From: Methylobacterium sp. 17Sr1-1
GTDB taxonomy: Bacteria; Pseudomonadota; Alphaproteobacteria; Rhizobiales; Beijerinckiaceae
Length of the DNA: 64,000 bases
Assembly (NCBI RefSeq): GCF_003173775.1
Contig: NZ_CP029552.1
Coordinates: forward strand, 5,911,001 to 5,975,000
Reading direction: 5' to 3'
The notes beneath the pieces are model-generated. The model saw only the letters and a program-made list of their open reading frames with translations, made no database searches and was not told the DNA's origin. This document shows, one piece after another, positions 48,697-58,237 of the stretch (its first letter is position 1; the number at the start of each line of letters is the position of its first letter). The translations under genes were made by a program, and so were the position numbers.

Positions 48697-50136
48697 TCAG
48701 CCGTCGAGCACCCAGGTGTCCTTGGTGCCGCCGCCCTGGCTCGAATTGACCACGAGCGACCCCTCCTTCAGCGCCACGCGGGTCAGCCCGCCCGGCACGA
48801 TCCGGATCTCGTCGGCGCCCGCGAGCACGAAGGGCCTGAGGTCGACGTGGCGCGGCGCGACGCCGGAGGCGACGAAGGTCGGGCAGGTCGAGAGGGCGAG
48901 CGTCGGCTGGGCGATGAAGCCGTCCGGCGCGTGGCGCAGCTTGCGCCCGAACTCCTCGATCTCGCGCTTGGTGGCGTGGGGGCCGACCAGCATGCCGTAG
49001 CCGCCCGAGCCGTTGACCTCCTTGACCACGAGGTCGCCGAGATTCGCGAGCACGTGGTTCAGCGCGTCCTTCTCGCGGCAGCGCCAGGTCGGCACGTTGT
49101 GCAGGATCGGCTCCTCGCCGGTGAAGAAGCGCACGATCTCCGGCATGTAGCTGTAGACCGCCTTGTCGTCGGCGATGCCGGTGCCGACGGCGTTGGCCAG
49201 CGTGACGCTGCCGCTCTGGTAGGCGCTCATCAGCCCCGGGACGCCGAGGACCGAATCGGGCCGGAACACCAGCGGATCGAGGAAGTCGTCGTCGATGCGC
49301 CGGTAGATCACGTCGACGCGCCGCGGCCCCTCGGTGGTCCGCATGTAGACCACGTCGTCCTTGGTGAAGAGGTCGGAGGCCTCGACGAGGTCGACGCCGA
49401 GCTTGTCGGCCAGGAAGGAGTGCTCGTAGAAGGCCGAGTTGAACCGGCCCGGCGTCAGCAGCACCACCGTGGGATCGCGCGCCGCGCTCATCGGCGCGAG
49501 GCTGCGCAGGGTCGCGAGCAAGGCGTCCGGATAGGCCTCGACCGGGGAGACCCGGTGCTTGGAAAACAGCTCGGGGAAGAGCCGCAGCATCACCTCCCGG
49601 TTCTCCAGCATGTAGGAGACCCCCGACGGCGTGCGGGCATTGTCCTCCAGCACGAAGAACTGGTCCTCGCCGGTGCGCACGATGTCGATGCCGGCGATAT
49701 GGACGTACTTGCCGTGCGGGACCTTGAAGTCGCGCATCTCGAGCCGGTAATGCGGGTTCCGGTAGACGAGGTCGCCCGGGATGATCCCGGCCTTGATGCA
49801 TTCCTGCGGGCCGTAGACGTCGGCCAGGAACATGTTGAGGGCGGTGACGCGCTGCTTGAGGCCGCGCTCCAGGAAGCCCCATTCGGGCTTGGTCAGCACC
49901 CGGGGGATGATGTCGAACGGGATCAGCCGCTCGGTCGATTCGTTGTCGCCGTAGACCGCGAAGGTGATCCCGATCCGGCGGAAGAACAATTCGGCCTGGC
50001 TGCGCCGCGTGTCGAAATGCTCGGGCGGGGTACTGTCGAGCCAGGTCTTGAGCGCCGCGTACGCCTCGCGCACCGCGGCCGGGCTCAGTCCGCTCTCCTG
50101 AGTACCCGTCATCTCGTCGAACGCGCTGAGCGGCAT
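48697..50136 (-). CDS. circularly permuted ATP-grasp protein (Anbu cluster)
   Basis: 479 residues, the usual length. Marks: FRRIGITFAVYGDNESTER, PFDIIPRVL, EDNARTPSGVSYMLENREVM, LTPGRFNSAFYEHSFLAD, DVIYRRIDDDFLDP, KEVNGSGGYGM, and the terminal SSQGGGTKDTWVL. The fold is related to glutathionylspermidine synthase and predicted to form amide bonds using ATP. It is first in the Anbu operon, with a promoter presumably in 50137-50318. Substrate not known. Confidence 0.94.
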   Translation of the reverse strand: MPLSAFDEMTGTQESGLSPAAVREAYAALKTWLDSTPPEHFDTRRSQAELFFRRIGITFAVYGDNESTERLIPFDIIPRVLTKPEWGFLERGLKQRVTALNMFLADVYGPQECIKAGIIPGDLVYRNPHYRLEMRDFKVPHGKYVHIAGIDIVRTGEDQFFVLEDNARTPSGVSYMLENREVMLRLFPELFSKHRVSPVEAYPDALLATLRSLAPMSAARDPTVVLLTPGRFNSAFYEHSFLADKLGVDLVEASDLFTKDDVVYMRTTEGPRRVDVIYRRIDDDFLDPLVFRPDSVLGVPGLMSAYQSGSVTLANAVGTGIADDKAVYSYMPEIVRFFTGEEPILHNVPTWRCREKDALNHVLANLGDLVVKEVNGSGGYGMLVGPHATKREIEEFGRKLRHAPDGFIAQPTLALSTCPTFVASGVAPRHVDLRPFVLAGADEIRIVPGGLTRVALKEGSLVVNSSQGGGTKDTWVLDG

Positions 50137-50318
50137 GGGCGTCCCTCTGTTTGCCCCGAAGCTAGACGCAAGACGGGGGCCAAGGCAAAGGAAATGCGTC
50201 CTGCGCGGGCGTCAAACCCATATTCCTTGCGCAAGGTCAGGTGTGATGGTGCAGGACGGGCAGGGATCGGCGTGACTCTGCTCAAATTTTCGGCAAAACC
50301 GTCGATGGACGGCGGGCG

Positions 50319-52124
<1,806 letters not shown>

Positions 52125-52268
52125 CTGAACTGTCGTGCTGTCCGGGGTACGGCGCTTGTTTGGCGCACGGAGGTGAGGTATAGGCCGCCGCTCATCCGAT
52201 TACGCGCGATCAATGGCCGCGGCCCGAGGCGGAGCGTTCGGCGCGGGTCGCACTCTTAGGAATTCGTC

Positions 52269-52577
52269 ATGGCAAAGCAAGCAGCCCCCGCCGCCAAGCA
52301 GGCGGTCCCCGCCGGCAAGTCGGTCGCGACCCCGAAGGTGGCCCGCACCGCGACCGAGCACCCGGACTACCACTTCATCAAGGTGGTGCTGACCGACGGC
52401 AGCTCGTTCATGACCCGGTCGACCTACGGCAAGGAGGGCGACACCCTCAACCTCGACATCGACCCGAGCACGCACCCGGCCTGGACCGGCGGCGAGCAGA
52501 AGCTGATGGACCGCGGCGGCCGCCTGTCCCGCTTCAACTCGCGCTTCGCCGGCATCTCGTTCGGCGGCAAGAAGTAA
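52269..52577 (+). CDS. rpmE: ribosomal protein L31 with N-terminal extension
   Basis: 102 residues, about 28 longer than the usual L31. The ribosomal part begins at [21 protein letters not shown] and continues [17 protein letters not shown] and RFNSRFAG. No CxxC zinc motif, the C-minus type. The added N-terminus is an Ala/Pro/Lys-rich low-complexity tail ([19 protein letters not shown]). The start ATG at 52269 is the only reasonable one. A strong terminator follows. Confidence 0.95.
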   Translation: MAKQAAPAAKQAVPAGKSVATPKVARTATEHPDYHFIKVVLTDGSSFMTRSTYGKEGDTLNLDIDPSTHPAWTGGEQKLMDRGGRLSRFNSRFAGISFGGKK

Positions 52578-52603
52578 GCCTCCCGATCTCGAAGCTTCGC
52601 GCG

Positions 52604-52637
52604 AAAAAAGCCCCGGCCTCGCGGCCGGGGCTTTTTT
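52604..52637 (+). terminator. rho-independent terminator of rpmE
   Basis: AAAAAAGCCCCGGCC (52604-52618), loop TCGC, GGCCGGGGCTTTTTT (52623-52637). Works in both directions because it has A- and T-runs, so it can also end the convergent rcdA transcript. Confidence 0.95.
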
Positions 52638-52685
52638 CGTGCCTGCAACGTCGAGGTGGGGAGGGCAAAAGCCCTCCCCCGTCCG

Positions 52686-53210
52686 TCAGCCGAAGGCCAC
52701 GCGCAGCATGTCGTGCTGGGCGAAGACCGGGCTCACCCGCGGCTCGGGGGTCGGACGGTCGTCTGAGATCAGGCGGTCGAGGTGGATGATGCGGGCGTGC
52801 AGTCGCTTCGACTGGGCGATCAGCGCCTGAAGCGACAGCGGTAGCTCGGCGATCAGGACCGGCCCGCTCTCGTTCGGTTCGGCGGTCGAGAGGCGCACCC
52901 GGGTCTTCTCCTCGGCGGCCTCGCTCAGGCTGAGCTCGCCCTCGGACACGGCGCGCTGCACGAGGAGCCAGGAGGCGATCTGCATCAGCCGGGTGGTGAG
53001 CCGCATGCTCTCGCTGGCATAGGTCAGGGCGGCGTGGCGGGCGAGCAGGCGCGATTCGTCGCGGCCGGGACCGTCGAGATAGGCCGCGGTCTCCTCCACG
53101 AGGGTCATGCCCTCGCGAAACAGCATCTTGAAGCTGTCCGAAGCCACGAAGGTCTCGCCGAACCGCACGGTGGGCTGCTCGTCCCGAAACATCACGTCCA
53201 TCACGCCCAT
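52686..53210 (-). CDS. rcdA: RcdA/DUF1465 family protein, CtrA-degradation adaptor
   Basis: 174 residues from the ATG at 53210 with AGGAGGG 3 nt upstream; the length equals Caulobacter RcdA. Helical, with SFKMLFREGMTLVEETAAYL, YASESMRLTTRLMQIASWLL, QRAVSEGELS and LPLSLQALIAQSKRLHARII. In Caulobacter RcdA helps deliver CtrA and other proteins to ClpXP at the cell pole, and its gene is itself under CtrA. Two TTAAC half-sites lie about 120 bp upstream and a full CtrA-type box about 320 bp upstream. Family membership is from recall of the pattern. Confidence 0.82.
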   Translation of the reverse strand: MGVMDVMFRDEQPTVRFGETFVASDSFKMLFREGMTLVEETAAYLDGPGRDESRLLARHAALTYASESMRLTTRLMQIASWLLVQRAVSEGELSLSEAAEEKTRVRLSTAEPNESGPVLIAELPLSLQALIAQSKRLHARIIHLDRLISDDRPTPEPRVSPVFAQHDMLRVAFG

Positions 53211-53329
53211 GATCCCTCCTGTGCCACCGCGACGCCGGTCCCGCCTCGATACGGGACATTCACGGTGCGCTCGGGCTGTCTGGCGCAACGATAGCGCCAC
53301 TCGGCGGGCCGCGCGCCGTCAACGATTGG

Positions 53330-53340
53330 TTAACCTTAAC
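53330..53340. promoter_or_regulatory. tandem TTAAC half-sites upstream of rcdA (possible CtrA contact)
   Basis: TTAAC at 53330-53334 and again at 53336-53340. The spacing is not the full TTAA-N7-TTAA, so they are half-sites only, about 120 bp from the rcdA start. Confidence 0.4.
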
Positions 53341-53410
53341 GTCAACGCCGGCAGGGGACGGACGATCCCGGGGACAACGGGAATTTCTGCGGAACCGCGG
53401 CCGAAAGGGC

Positions 53411-53441
53411 CAAAAAAGAAAGCCGCCCCGAGGGGGCGGCT
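53411..53441 (-). terminator. rho-independent terminator of the small RNA candidate
   Basis: Read on the minus strand: AGCCGCCCC, loop CTC, GGGGCGGCT, then TTCTTTTTT. The 9-bp GC stem and T-rich run are classical. Confidence 0.9.
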
Positions 53442-53509
53442 GAAAGAGTCGTACAGGGAGGCATCAAACAGAGTGGACAGAGACCACTCGACATCCAGAA
53501 AGCTGGACT
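53411..53509 (-). ncRNA. candidate small RNA, three hairpins with CCUCCC single-stranded motif
   Basis: No gene explains the strong minus-strand terminator at 53411-53441. Reading from about 53509: hairpin TCCAG-CTTT-CTGGA (53494-53507), hairpin GAGTGG-TCTCTGT-CCACTC (53471-53489), a single-stranded linker with CCTCCC (53456-53461), and the terminator. A -10-like GATAAC lies at 53516-53521 and a CtrA-type box at 53533-53548. About 100 nt. The CCUCCC could pair with Shine-Dalgarno sequences, as in known Hfq-type regulators. The exact 5' end is inferred. Confidence 0.65.
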
Positions 53510-53532
53510 GCGTTGGTTATCACCCGGAAGGC

Positions 53533-53548
53533 TTAAAAAATGGTTAAC
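53533..53548. promoter_or_regulatory. CtrA-type binding site TTAA-N7-TTAAC
   Basis: TTAA at 53533, seven bases, then TTAAC ending at 53548, an exact match to the CtrA full-site consensus. It covers the expected -35 position for the GATAAC -10 element at 53516-53521 of the small RNA candidate, the arrangement of CtrA-activated promoters. Confidence 0.6.
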
Positions 53549-54061
53549 GCGAAGGGAGGGGGGTGGTGAAAGCGGTGGGGGTGCAGGGGGGTGCGGGTGT
53601 GTGAGGACCGGCGGGCGAAGCCGCGCGGCTCCCATCGTCCTTTCGATGTGAACTCGCCCGGGTCATTCAGAATGGCGCGGGATCCCCTCTCCAGGCGATA
53701 CCGGGCTTGCCCGGTATCGCTGCAAGGTGTGGGAGAGGGGTAGGGGCGATCGGAGATCGCGCGAGGGTGGTTCGGTTTGAGAATAAAGCTCGGACCGTAG
53801 AGCTGCGCAGCTCAACACCCGGCGTCATGTCCTGAACCCGAGCCACCCTCACGCGGGATCTTCGATCCCCACGGCCCCTCTCCCACTCGGGAGAGGGGAG
53901 CCGCGCCTGGCCCTTCACCGGGTATAGCTCACCCATGGGGCGAGAGAGGCGCTCGGTATGCTTCAGAACCAAGCCCAGCCTGTACCCGGCCAGACCTGCC
54001 CCAGCGCCCCGAATCGGGACGCCCTCCCCCACCCGCGTCCCGTTCCGGAACTCGCCCGGCG
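53549..54061. other. intergenic region between the small RNA and DUF1192 gene
   Basis: No gene recognised. 53560-53640 is a purine-skewed GC-rich stretch (runs of G with T), and 53684-53898 is a compound repeat listed separately. Confidence 0.5.
53684..53898. repeat. compound palindromic element bounded by CCCCTCTCC/GGAGAGGGG stems
   Basis: About 215 bp with CCCCTCTCC (53684), GCGATACCGGGC/GCCCGGTATCGC, GAGGGTGG, CTGCGCAGCTC, AACCCGAGCCACCCTCAC and a final CCCCTCTCCC/GGGAGAGGGG stem (53875-53898). The same ordered parts occur at 61089-61240, so it is one element family. Confidence 0.7.
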
Positions 54062-54253
54062 TCAGAACTTGAACGCTGCCCGGGCCGCCTCCTGCGAGGC
54101 CTGCTTGCGCCGCTTGTCCTCCTCCAGCCGGGCGATCTCGCGGCGCAGGACCTCGATCCGCTCGTCGAGGTCGGAGACGGACAGGGCGGCGAGGTCCTGC
54201 CCGATCTGGTGCGCGGTCTGCGGCGGCTTGCGGGTCTCGGCGTCGTCGAACAT
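54062..54253 (-). CDS. DUF1192 family small protein
   Basis: 63 residues: [20 protein letters not shown], then [20 protein letters not shown], the DUF1192 pattern of an acidic start and one coiled helix. Cytosolic, role unknown, widespread in this order. The ATG at 54253 is clear. Confidence 0.85.
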   Translation of the reverse strand: MFDDAETRKPPQTAHQIGQDLAALSVSDLDERIEVLRREIARLEEDKRRKQASQEAARAAFKF

Positions 54254-54461
54254 CGGCGTCTCCCTCGCGCGCGGGCGCCCTCACGGCGCCCGCGGCGCGA
54301 TCCTTAACGCGATTGACTCGCCCGGACCATTCCGCCATACACCGGCGCGACGTGACCGCGCCCCATTCGGGCGCGGTTCGCTTTCGCCAAGACATTCTGG
54401 ACCACGAGGGCCTCGGCAGCGCGTCGCGCGTCAGCCGGCCCCGGCCTTCGGAGAACGAGCC

Positions 54462-54596
54462 GTGAAGAGAACCTATCAACCGTCGAAGCTCGTGCGCAAG
54501 CGCCGCCACGGCTTCCGTGCCCGCATGGCCACCGTCGGCGGCCGCAAGGTCATCGCCGCCCGCCGCGCCCGCGGCCGCAAGCGCCTGTCGGCGTAA
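54462..54596 (+). CDS. rpmH: ribosomal protein L34
   Basis: 44 residues, GTG start at 54462 with GGAGAA upstream. [20 protein letters not shown] and [11 protein letters not shown] are diagnostic. Very short and basic. It heads the conserved rpmH-rnpA-yidC-engB block; the rnpA start follows 12 nt after its stop. Confidence 0.98.
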   Translation: MKRTYQPSKLVRKRRHGFRARMATVGGRKVIAARRARGRKRLSA

Positions 54597-54607
54597 GGTC
54601 CCTCGCG

Positions 54608-55117
54608 GTGCCGACAAGCGCCGCGATGACCGGTGGTTCGCCGCCGATCGGCTGGATCACCCGGCGCCCGGATTATCTGGCGGCGGCCAAGGGCCGCCGT
54701 TTTCATACCGAGCGCCTGACGGCACAGGGCCGCCTGCGGGACGATGGACCGCCGGGCGGCCTGCGCGTGGGCTTCACCGTGACGAAGCGCGAGGGCCACG
54801 CCACCGAGCGCAACCGCATCCGCCGCCGCCTCAAGGTCGCGGCGCAGATCGCGGCGGCGCAGGCCGGTCCGGCGCAGCGGGACAAGGCGGCCGACGTGGT
54901 GCTGATCGGCCGGCGCGATGCCCTGGCGGCGCCCTTCGCGCAACTGGTCGAGGACGTCCGCCAGGCCCTCGGCGCGGTCACGAAGCCGCGTGCGCCGAAA
55001 CCGCCCTCCCCCGACGGTGGGCAGCCCGCCCGCAAGGCGGGGCGCGGCAAGCGGGGCTCGGGCGGAGCGGGGAAGCCCCCGCGACCGGAGCCGAGGCCCC
55101 CGGAACGGAATTCGTGA
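54608..55117 (+). CDS. rnpA: ribonuclease P protein component
   Basis: 169 residues from a GTG at 54608. The core (about 15-125) has RPDYLAAAKGRRFHTERL, GFTVTKREGHATERNRIRRR, the RNR motif, and DVVLIGRRDAL. It helps RNase P RNA to bind and cut pre-tRNA 5' leaders. A C-terminal tail of about 45 residues rich in Pro, Lys, Gly and Arg is longer than usual. No yidD gene lies between it and yidC. Confidence 0.95.
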   Translation: MPTSAAMTGGSPPIGWITRRPDYLAAAKGRRFHTERLTAQGRLRDDGPPGGLRVGFTVTKREGHATERNRIRRRLKVAAQIAAAQAGPAQRDKAADVVLIGRRDALAAPFAQLVEDVRQALGAVTKPRAPKPPSPDGGQPARKAGRGKRGSGGAGKPPRPEPRPPERNS

Positions 55118-55228
55118 GGCGATCCCGGGCAGCCGGAATCGCCTCGTCGTGTTGGTCGTGAGGGCCGGGACGCGGGCCGCCAGGCCCGCCCTCGGTCCCG
55201 CTCTTTAGGCGGCAGGCGTCGCGGGTCC

Positions 55229-57067
55229 ATGGGTAACGACAAGACGAACATGATCATCGCCGTGGTGCTGTCCTTGGCAGTGCTGCTCGGCTGGAACTAC
55301 TTCGTCAGCGCGCCGCAGGTGGAGCGCCAGCGCCAGGAACAGGCCGCCAAGCAGGCGCAAGCCGCGAAGGACGGCCCGGCGGCGAGCCCCCGCGAGGGTG
55401 GCCCCGCGGCGCCGTTGCCCGGCACCCTGCCGGGAGCCCCGGCCGGCAGCCCGGTCCTCGCCGCGAGCCGCGCCGAGGCCCTCGCCCGCTCGCCGCGGGT
55501 GAAGATCGACACCCCGGCGCTGGCCGGCTCGGTGGCGCTCAAGGGCGGCCGCATCGACGACGTCCTCCTGAAGAACTACCACGAGACCGTCGACAACAGC
55601 TCGCCGCGCATCGAGCTGCTCTCGCCCACCGGCTCGGCCAACCCGTACTACGCCGAGTTCGGCTGGGTCGGGCAGAATGCCGGCCCGCTGCCGGGCGGCG
55701 ACACGCTCTGGACGGCCGAGGGCGACGTGCTGACGCCGCAGAAGCCCCTGGTGCTGACCTGGGACAACGGCGCCGGCCTCACCTTCCGCCGCACCATCTC
55801 GGTCGACGACAAGTTCATGTTCACGGTCGCCGACGCGGTCGAGAACAAGGGCGGCAACGCCGTCACCCTCTACCCGTACGGCCTCGTCTCGCGCTGGGGC
55901 AAGCCGCACACCCAAGGCTACTACGTCCTGCACGAGGGCCTGATCGGCGTGCTCGGCGACCAGGGCCTGCAGGAATACACCTACGACAAGCTCGCCAAGG
56001 AGAACCCGCTCGGCGCCCCCGGCACCCGCGGCCATTCCTGGACCGGCGTGACCGGCGGCTTCCTCGGCATCACCGACAAGTACTGGGCCGCGGCCGCGAT
56101 CCCCGATCAGGCCGCGCCCTATACCGGCTCGTTCACCGAGCGCGACGAGGGCGCCACCAAGGTCTACCAGGCCAGCAGCCTCGGCGAGGCCAAGCAGCTC
56201 GCGCCCGGCGCCACCGTCCAGGCCAGCCAGCGCCTGTTCGCCGGTGCCAAGGAGGTCGGCACCATCGACGGCTACGAGAAGTCGGCCGGCATCAAGCGCT
56301 TCGACCTGCTGATCGACTGGGGCTGGTTCTACTTCATCACCAAGCCGATGTTCAAGGCGCTGGACTTCTTCTACCGGCTGTTCGGCAACTTCGGCGTCTC
56401 GATCCTGGTCGTCACCTTCATCCTGAAGCTGTTCTTCCTGCCGATCGCCAACCGCTCCTACGTCTCGATGGCCAAGATGAAGGCCGTCCAGCCGGAGATG
56501 ACCGCCATCCGCGAGCGCTACGGTGACGACAAGGTCAAGCAGCAGCAGGCGATGATGGAGCTGTACAAGAAGGAGAAGATCAACCCGGTTGCCGGCTGCT
56601 GGCCGGTGCTGGTGCAGATCCCGGTCTTCTTCGCGCTCTACAAGGTGCTGTTCGTCACCATCGAGATGCGGCACGCGCCGTTCTTCGGCTGGATCCGCGA
56701 CCTCGCGGCGCCGGACCCGACCTCGCTGTTCAACCTGTTCGGCCTCCTGCCCTTCACCCCGCCCGACATCCTCCACCTCGGCATCTGGCCGCTCATCATG
56801 GGCGTGACGATGTTCGTGCAGATGAAGATGAACCCCGCGCCGCCGGACCCGGTCCAGGCCCAGGTCTTCACCTTCATGCCGATCATCTTCACCTTCATGC
56901 TCGGCTCGTTCCCGGCCGGCCTGGTGATCTACTGGGCCTGGAACAACACCCTGTCGGTGATCCAGCAATACGTGATCATGCGGCGCAACGGGGTGAAGGT
57001 GGAGCTGTGGGACAACCTGCGCTCGACGTTCTCGCGCACGCCGAAGGCCGCGAAGGCCAAGAGCTGA
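55229..57067 (+). CDS. yidC: membrane protein insertase YidC
   Basis: 612 residues. TM1 (about 6-23, [19 protein letters not shown]), periplasmic beta domain (about 85-350), then the insertase core with [20 protein letters not shown], the cytoplasmic hairpin, [20 protein letters not shown] and the final helices with [20 protein letters not shown]. Inserts membrane proteins alone or with SecYEG. Its TGA overlaps the engB ATG (TGATG). Confidence 0.98.
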   Translation: MGNDKTNMIIAVVLSLAVLLGWNYFVSAPQVERQRQEQAAKQAQAAKDGPAASPREGGPAAPLPGTLPGAPAGSPVLAASRAEALARSPRVKIDTPALAGSVALKGGRIDDVLLKNYHETVDNSSPRIELLSPTGSANPYYAEFGWVGQNAGPLPGGDTLWTAEGDVLTPQKPLVLTWDNGAGLTFRRTISVDDKFMFTVADAVENKGGNAVTLYPYGLVSRWGKPHTQGYYVLHEGLIGVLGDQGLQEYTYDKLAKENPLGAPGTRGHSWTGVTGGFLGITDKYWAAAAIPDQAAPYTGSFTERDEGATKVYQASSLGEAKQLAPGATVQASQRLFAGAKEVGTIDGYEKSAGIKRFDLLIDWGWFYFITKPMFKALDFFYRLFGNFGVSILVVTFILKLFFLPIANRSYVSMAKMKAVQPEMTAIRERYGDDKVKQQQAMMELYKKEKINPVAGCWPVLVQIPVFFALYKVLFVTIEMRHAPFFGWIRDLAAPDPTSLFNLFGLLPFTPPDILHLGIWPLIMGVTMFVQMKMNPAPPDPVQAQVFTFMPIIFTFMLGSFPAGLVIYWAWNNTLSVIQQYVIMRRNGVKVELWDNLRSTFSRTPKAAKAKS

Positions 57068-57735
57068 TGCAGGACGATCCTCGTTCTGAGGAAGAGAAGG
57101 TTGCCGCCCTGCGCGAAGCGGGGCGGCTGCTCTTCGCCGGCTCGGCCGACTTCTTCTACGCCGCCGACAAGCTCGCGATCCTGCCGCCGATGCGGGGCCA
57201 CGAGATCGCCTTCGCGGGCCGCTCCAACGTCGGCAAGTCGAGCCTGATCAACGCGCTCACCGGGCGCAACGCGCTGGCGCGCACCTCGCACACGCCCGGG
57301 CGTACCCAGCAGCTCAACTTCTTCGACATCGGCGGCGGCAAGCTCGTCCTCGTCGACATGCCGGGCTACGGCTACGCCGCGGTCGAGAAGGCGAAGGTCG
57401 CGGCCTGGACCGAGCTGATTCACGACTACCTGCGCGGGCGGGCCAACCTCGCCCGGGTCTACGTGCTGATCGACTCGCGCCACGGCATCAAGCCGATCGA
57501 CGCCGAGGTGCTGGACGGCCTCGACAAGGCGGCGGTCTCCTACCAGATCGTGCTGACCAAGGCCGACGCGCTCAAGAAGGGCGAGATCGATGCGCGGCTC
57601 AGCTCCACCGCGACGGCGATCTCGCGGCGCCCGGCGGCCTACCCCGAGATCATCCTGACCTCGAGCCGCACCGACGACGGCGTCGCGGATCTGCGCGCCA
57701 GCATCGCCCGCCTGCTCTCCGAGCGCGGCGAGTGA
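57067..57735 (+). CDS. engB: ribosome biogenesis GTP-binding protein EngB/YsxC
   Basis: 222 residues from the ATG that overlaps the yidC stop by one base. G1 [10 protein letters not shown]2 TPGRTQ, G3 DMPGYGYA, G4 TKAD. A single GTPase domain needed for 50S subunit assembly. Its own stop overlaps the next start (GTGATG). Confidence 0.97.
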   Translation: MQDDPRSEEEKVAALREAGRLLFAGSADFFYAADKLAILPPMRGHEIAFAGRSNVGKSSLINALTGRNALARTSHTPGRTQQLNFFDIGGGKLVLVDMPGYGYAAVEKAKVAAWTELIHDYLRGRANLARVYVLIDSRHGIKPIDAEVLDGLDKAAVSYQIVLTKADALKKGEIDARLSSTATAISRRPAAYPEIILTSSRTDDGVADLRASIARLLSERGE

Positions 57736-58124
57736 TGCAGACGTCCAACGGGATTTCTGCCGCCGACCGAGCCCTGATCGCGCTCGCCGGGCTCGCCGGC
57801 GCGCTCGGCGTCGGGCTGTCGGCGGCGGCCGCCCACATCGCAGGCGCCACGAGCCTCGCCACGGCCGCGCAGTTCCTCCTCTTCCACGCCCCTGCCCTGC
57901 TCGGCCTCGCGCTGCTGGCCGGCAGCGGTCGCGTGCATCCGGTCCCGGCGCGGATCGCCGGGTTCGCCCTCGCCCTCGGCCTCGCGCTGTTCTCCGGCGA
58001 CCTCTCGGTCCGCGCGCTCCTGCAGGTGCCACTCTTCCCGATGGCGGCGCCGAGCGGCGGCATGATCCTGATTCTCGGCTGGGTGCTGGTGGCGGTCGCG
58101 GGATTCTGGCCGGCCAGGCGCTGA
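57735..58124 (+). CDS. DUF423 family membrane protein
   Basis: 129 residues from the ATG at 57735, overlapping the engB stop; a GTG at 57732 is also possible. Four hydrophobic helices, with SAAAAHIAGATSLATAAQFL, LFHAPALLGLALL and PLFPMAAPSGGMILILGW, which fit the DUF423 pattern. Role unknown. It takes the place where argB often follows engB in related genomes. Confidence 0.82.
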   Translation: MQTSNGISAADRALIALAGLAGALGVGLSAAAAHIAGATSLATAAQFLLFHAPALLGLALLAGSGRVHPVPARIAGFALALGLALFSGDLSVRALLQVPLFPMAAPSGGMILILGWVLVAVAGFWPARR

Positions 58125-58237
58125 CGGGCCGTCCCGGGCGTCGTTTTCGGCCTCAAGGCCAAGCTTCCCTCGGCCCTCCCCCTGGACATCACCCGCCTGC
58201 GGGCCACATCTGCGGCAAACACGCGGAGACTGCAGGC

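Noticed and set aside
53330..53340. Full CtrA site directly in front of rcdA
   Set aside because: The two TTAA cores are separated by two bases, not seven. Only half-sites are claimed; the full site is at 53533-53548.
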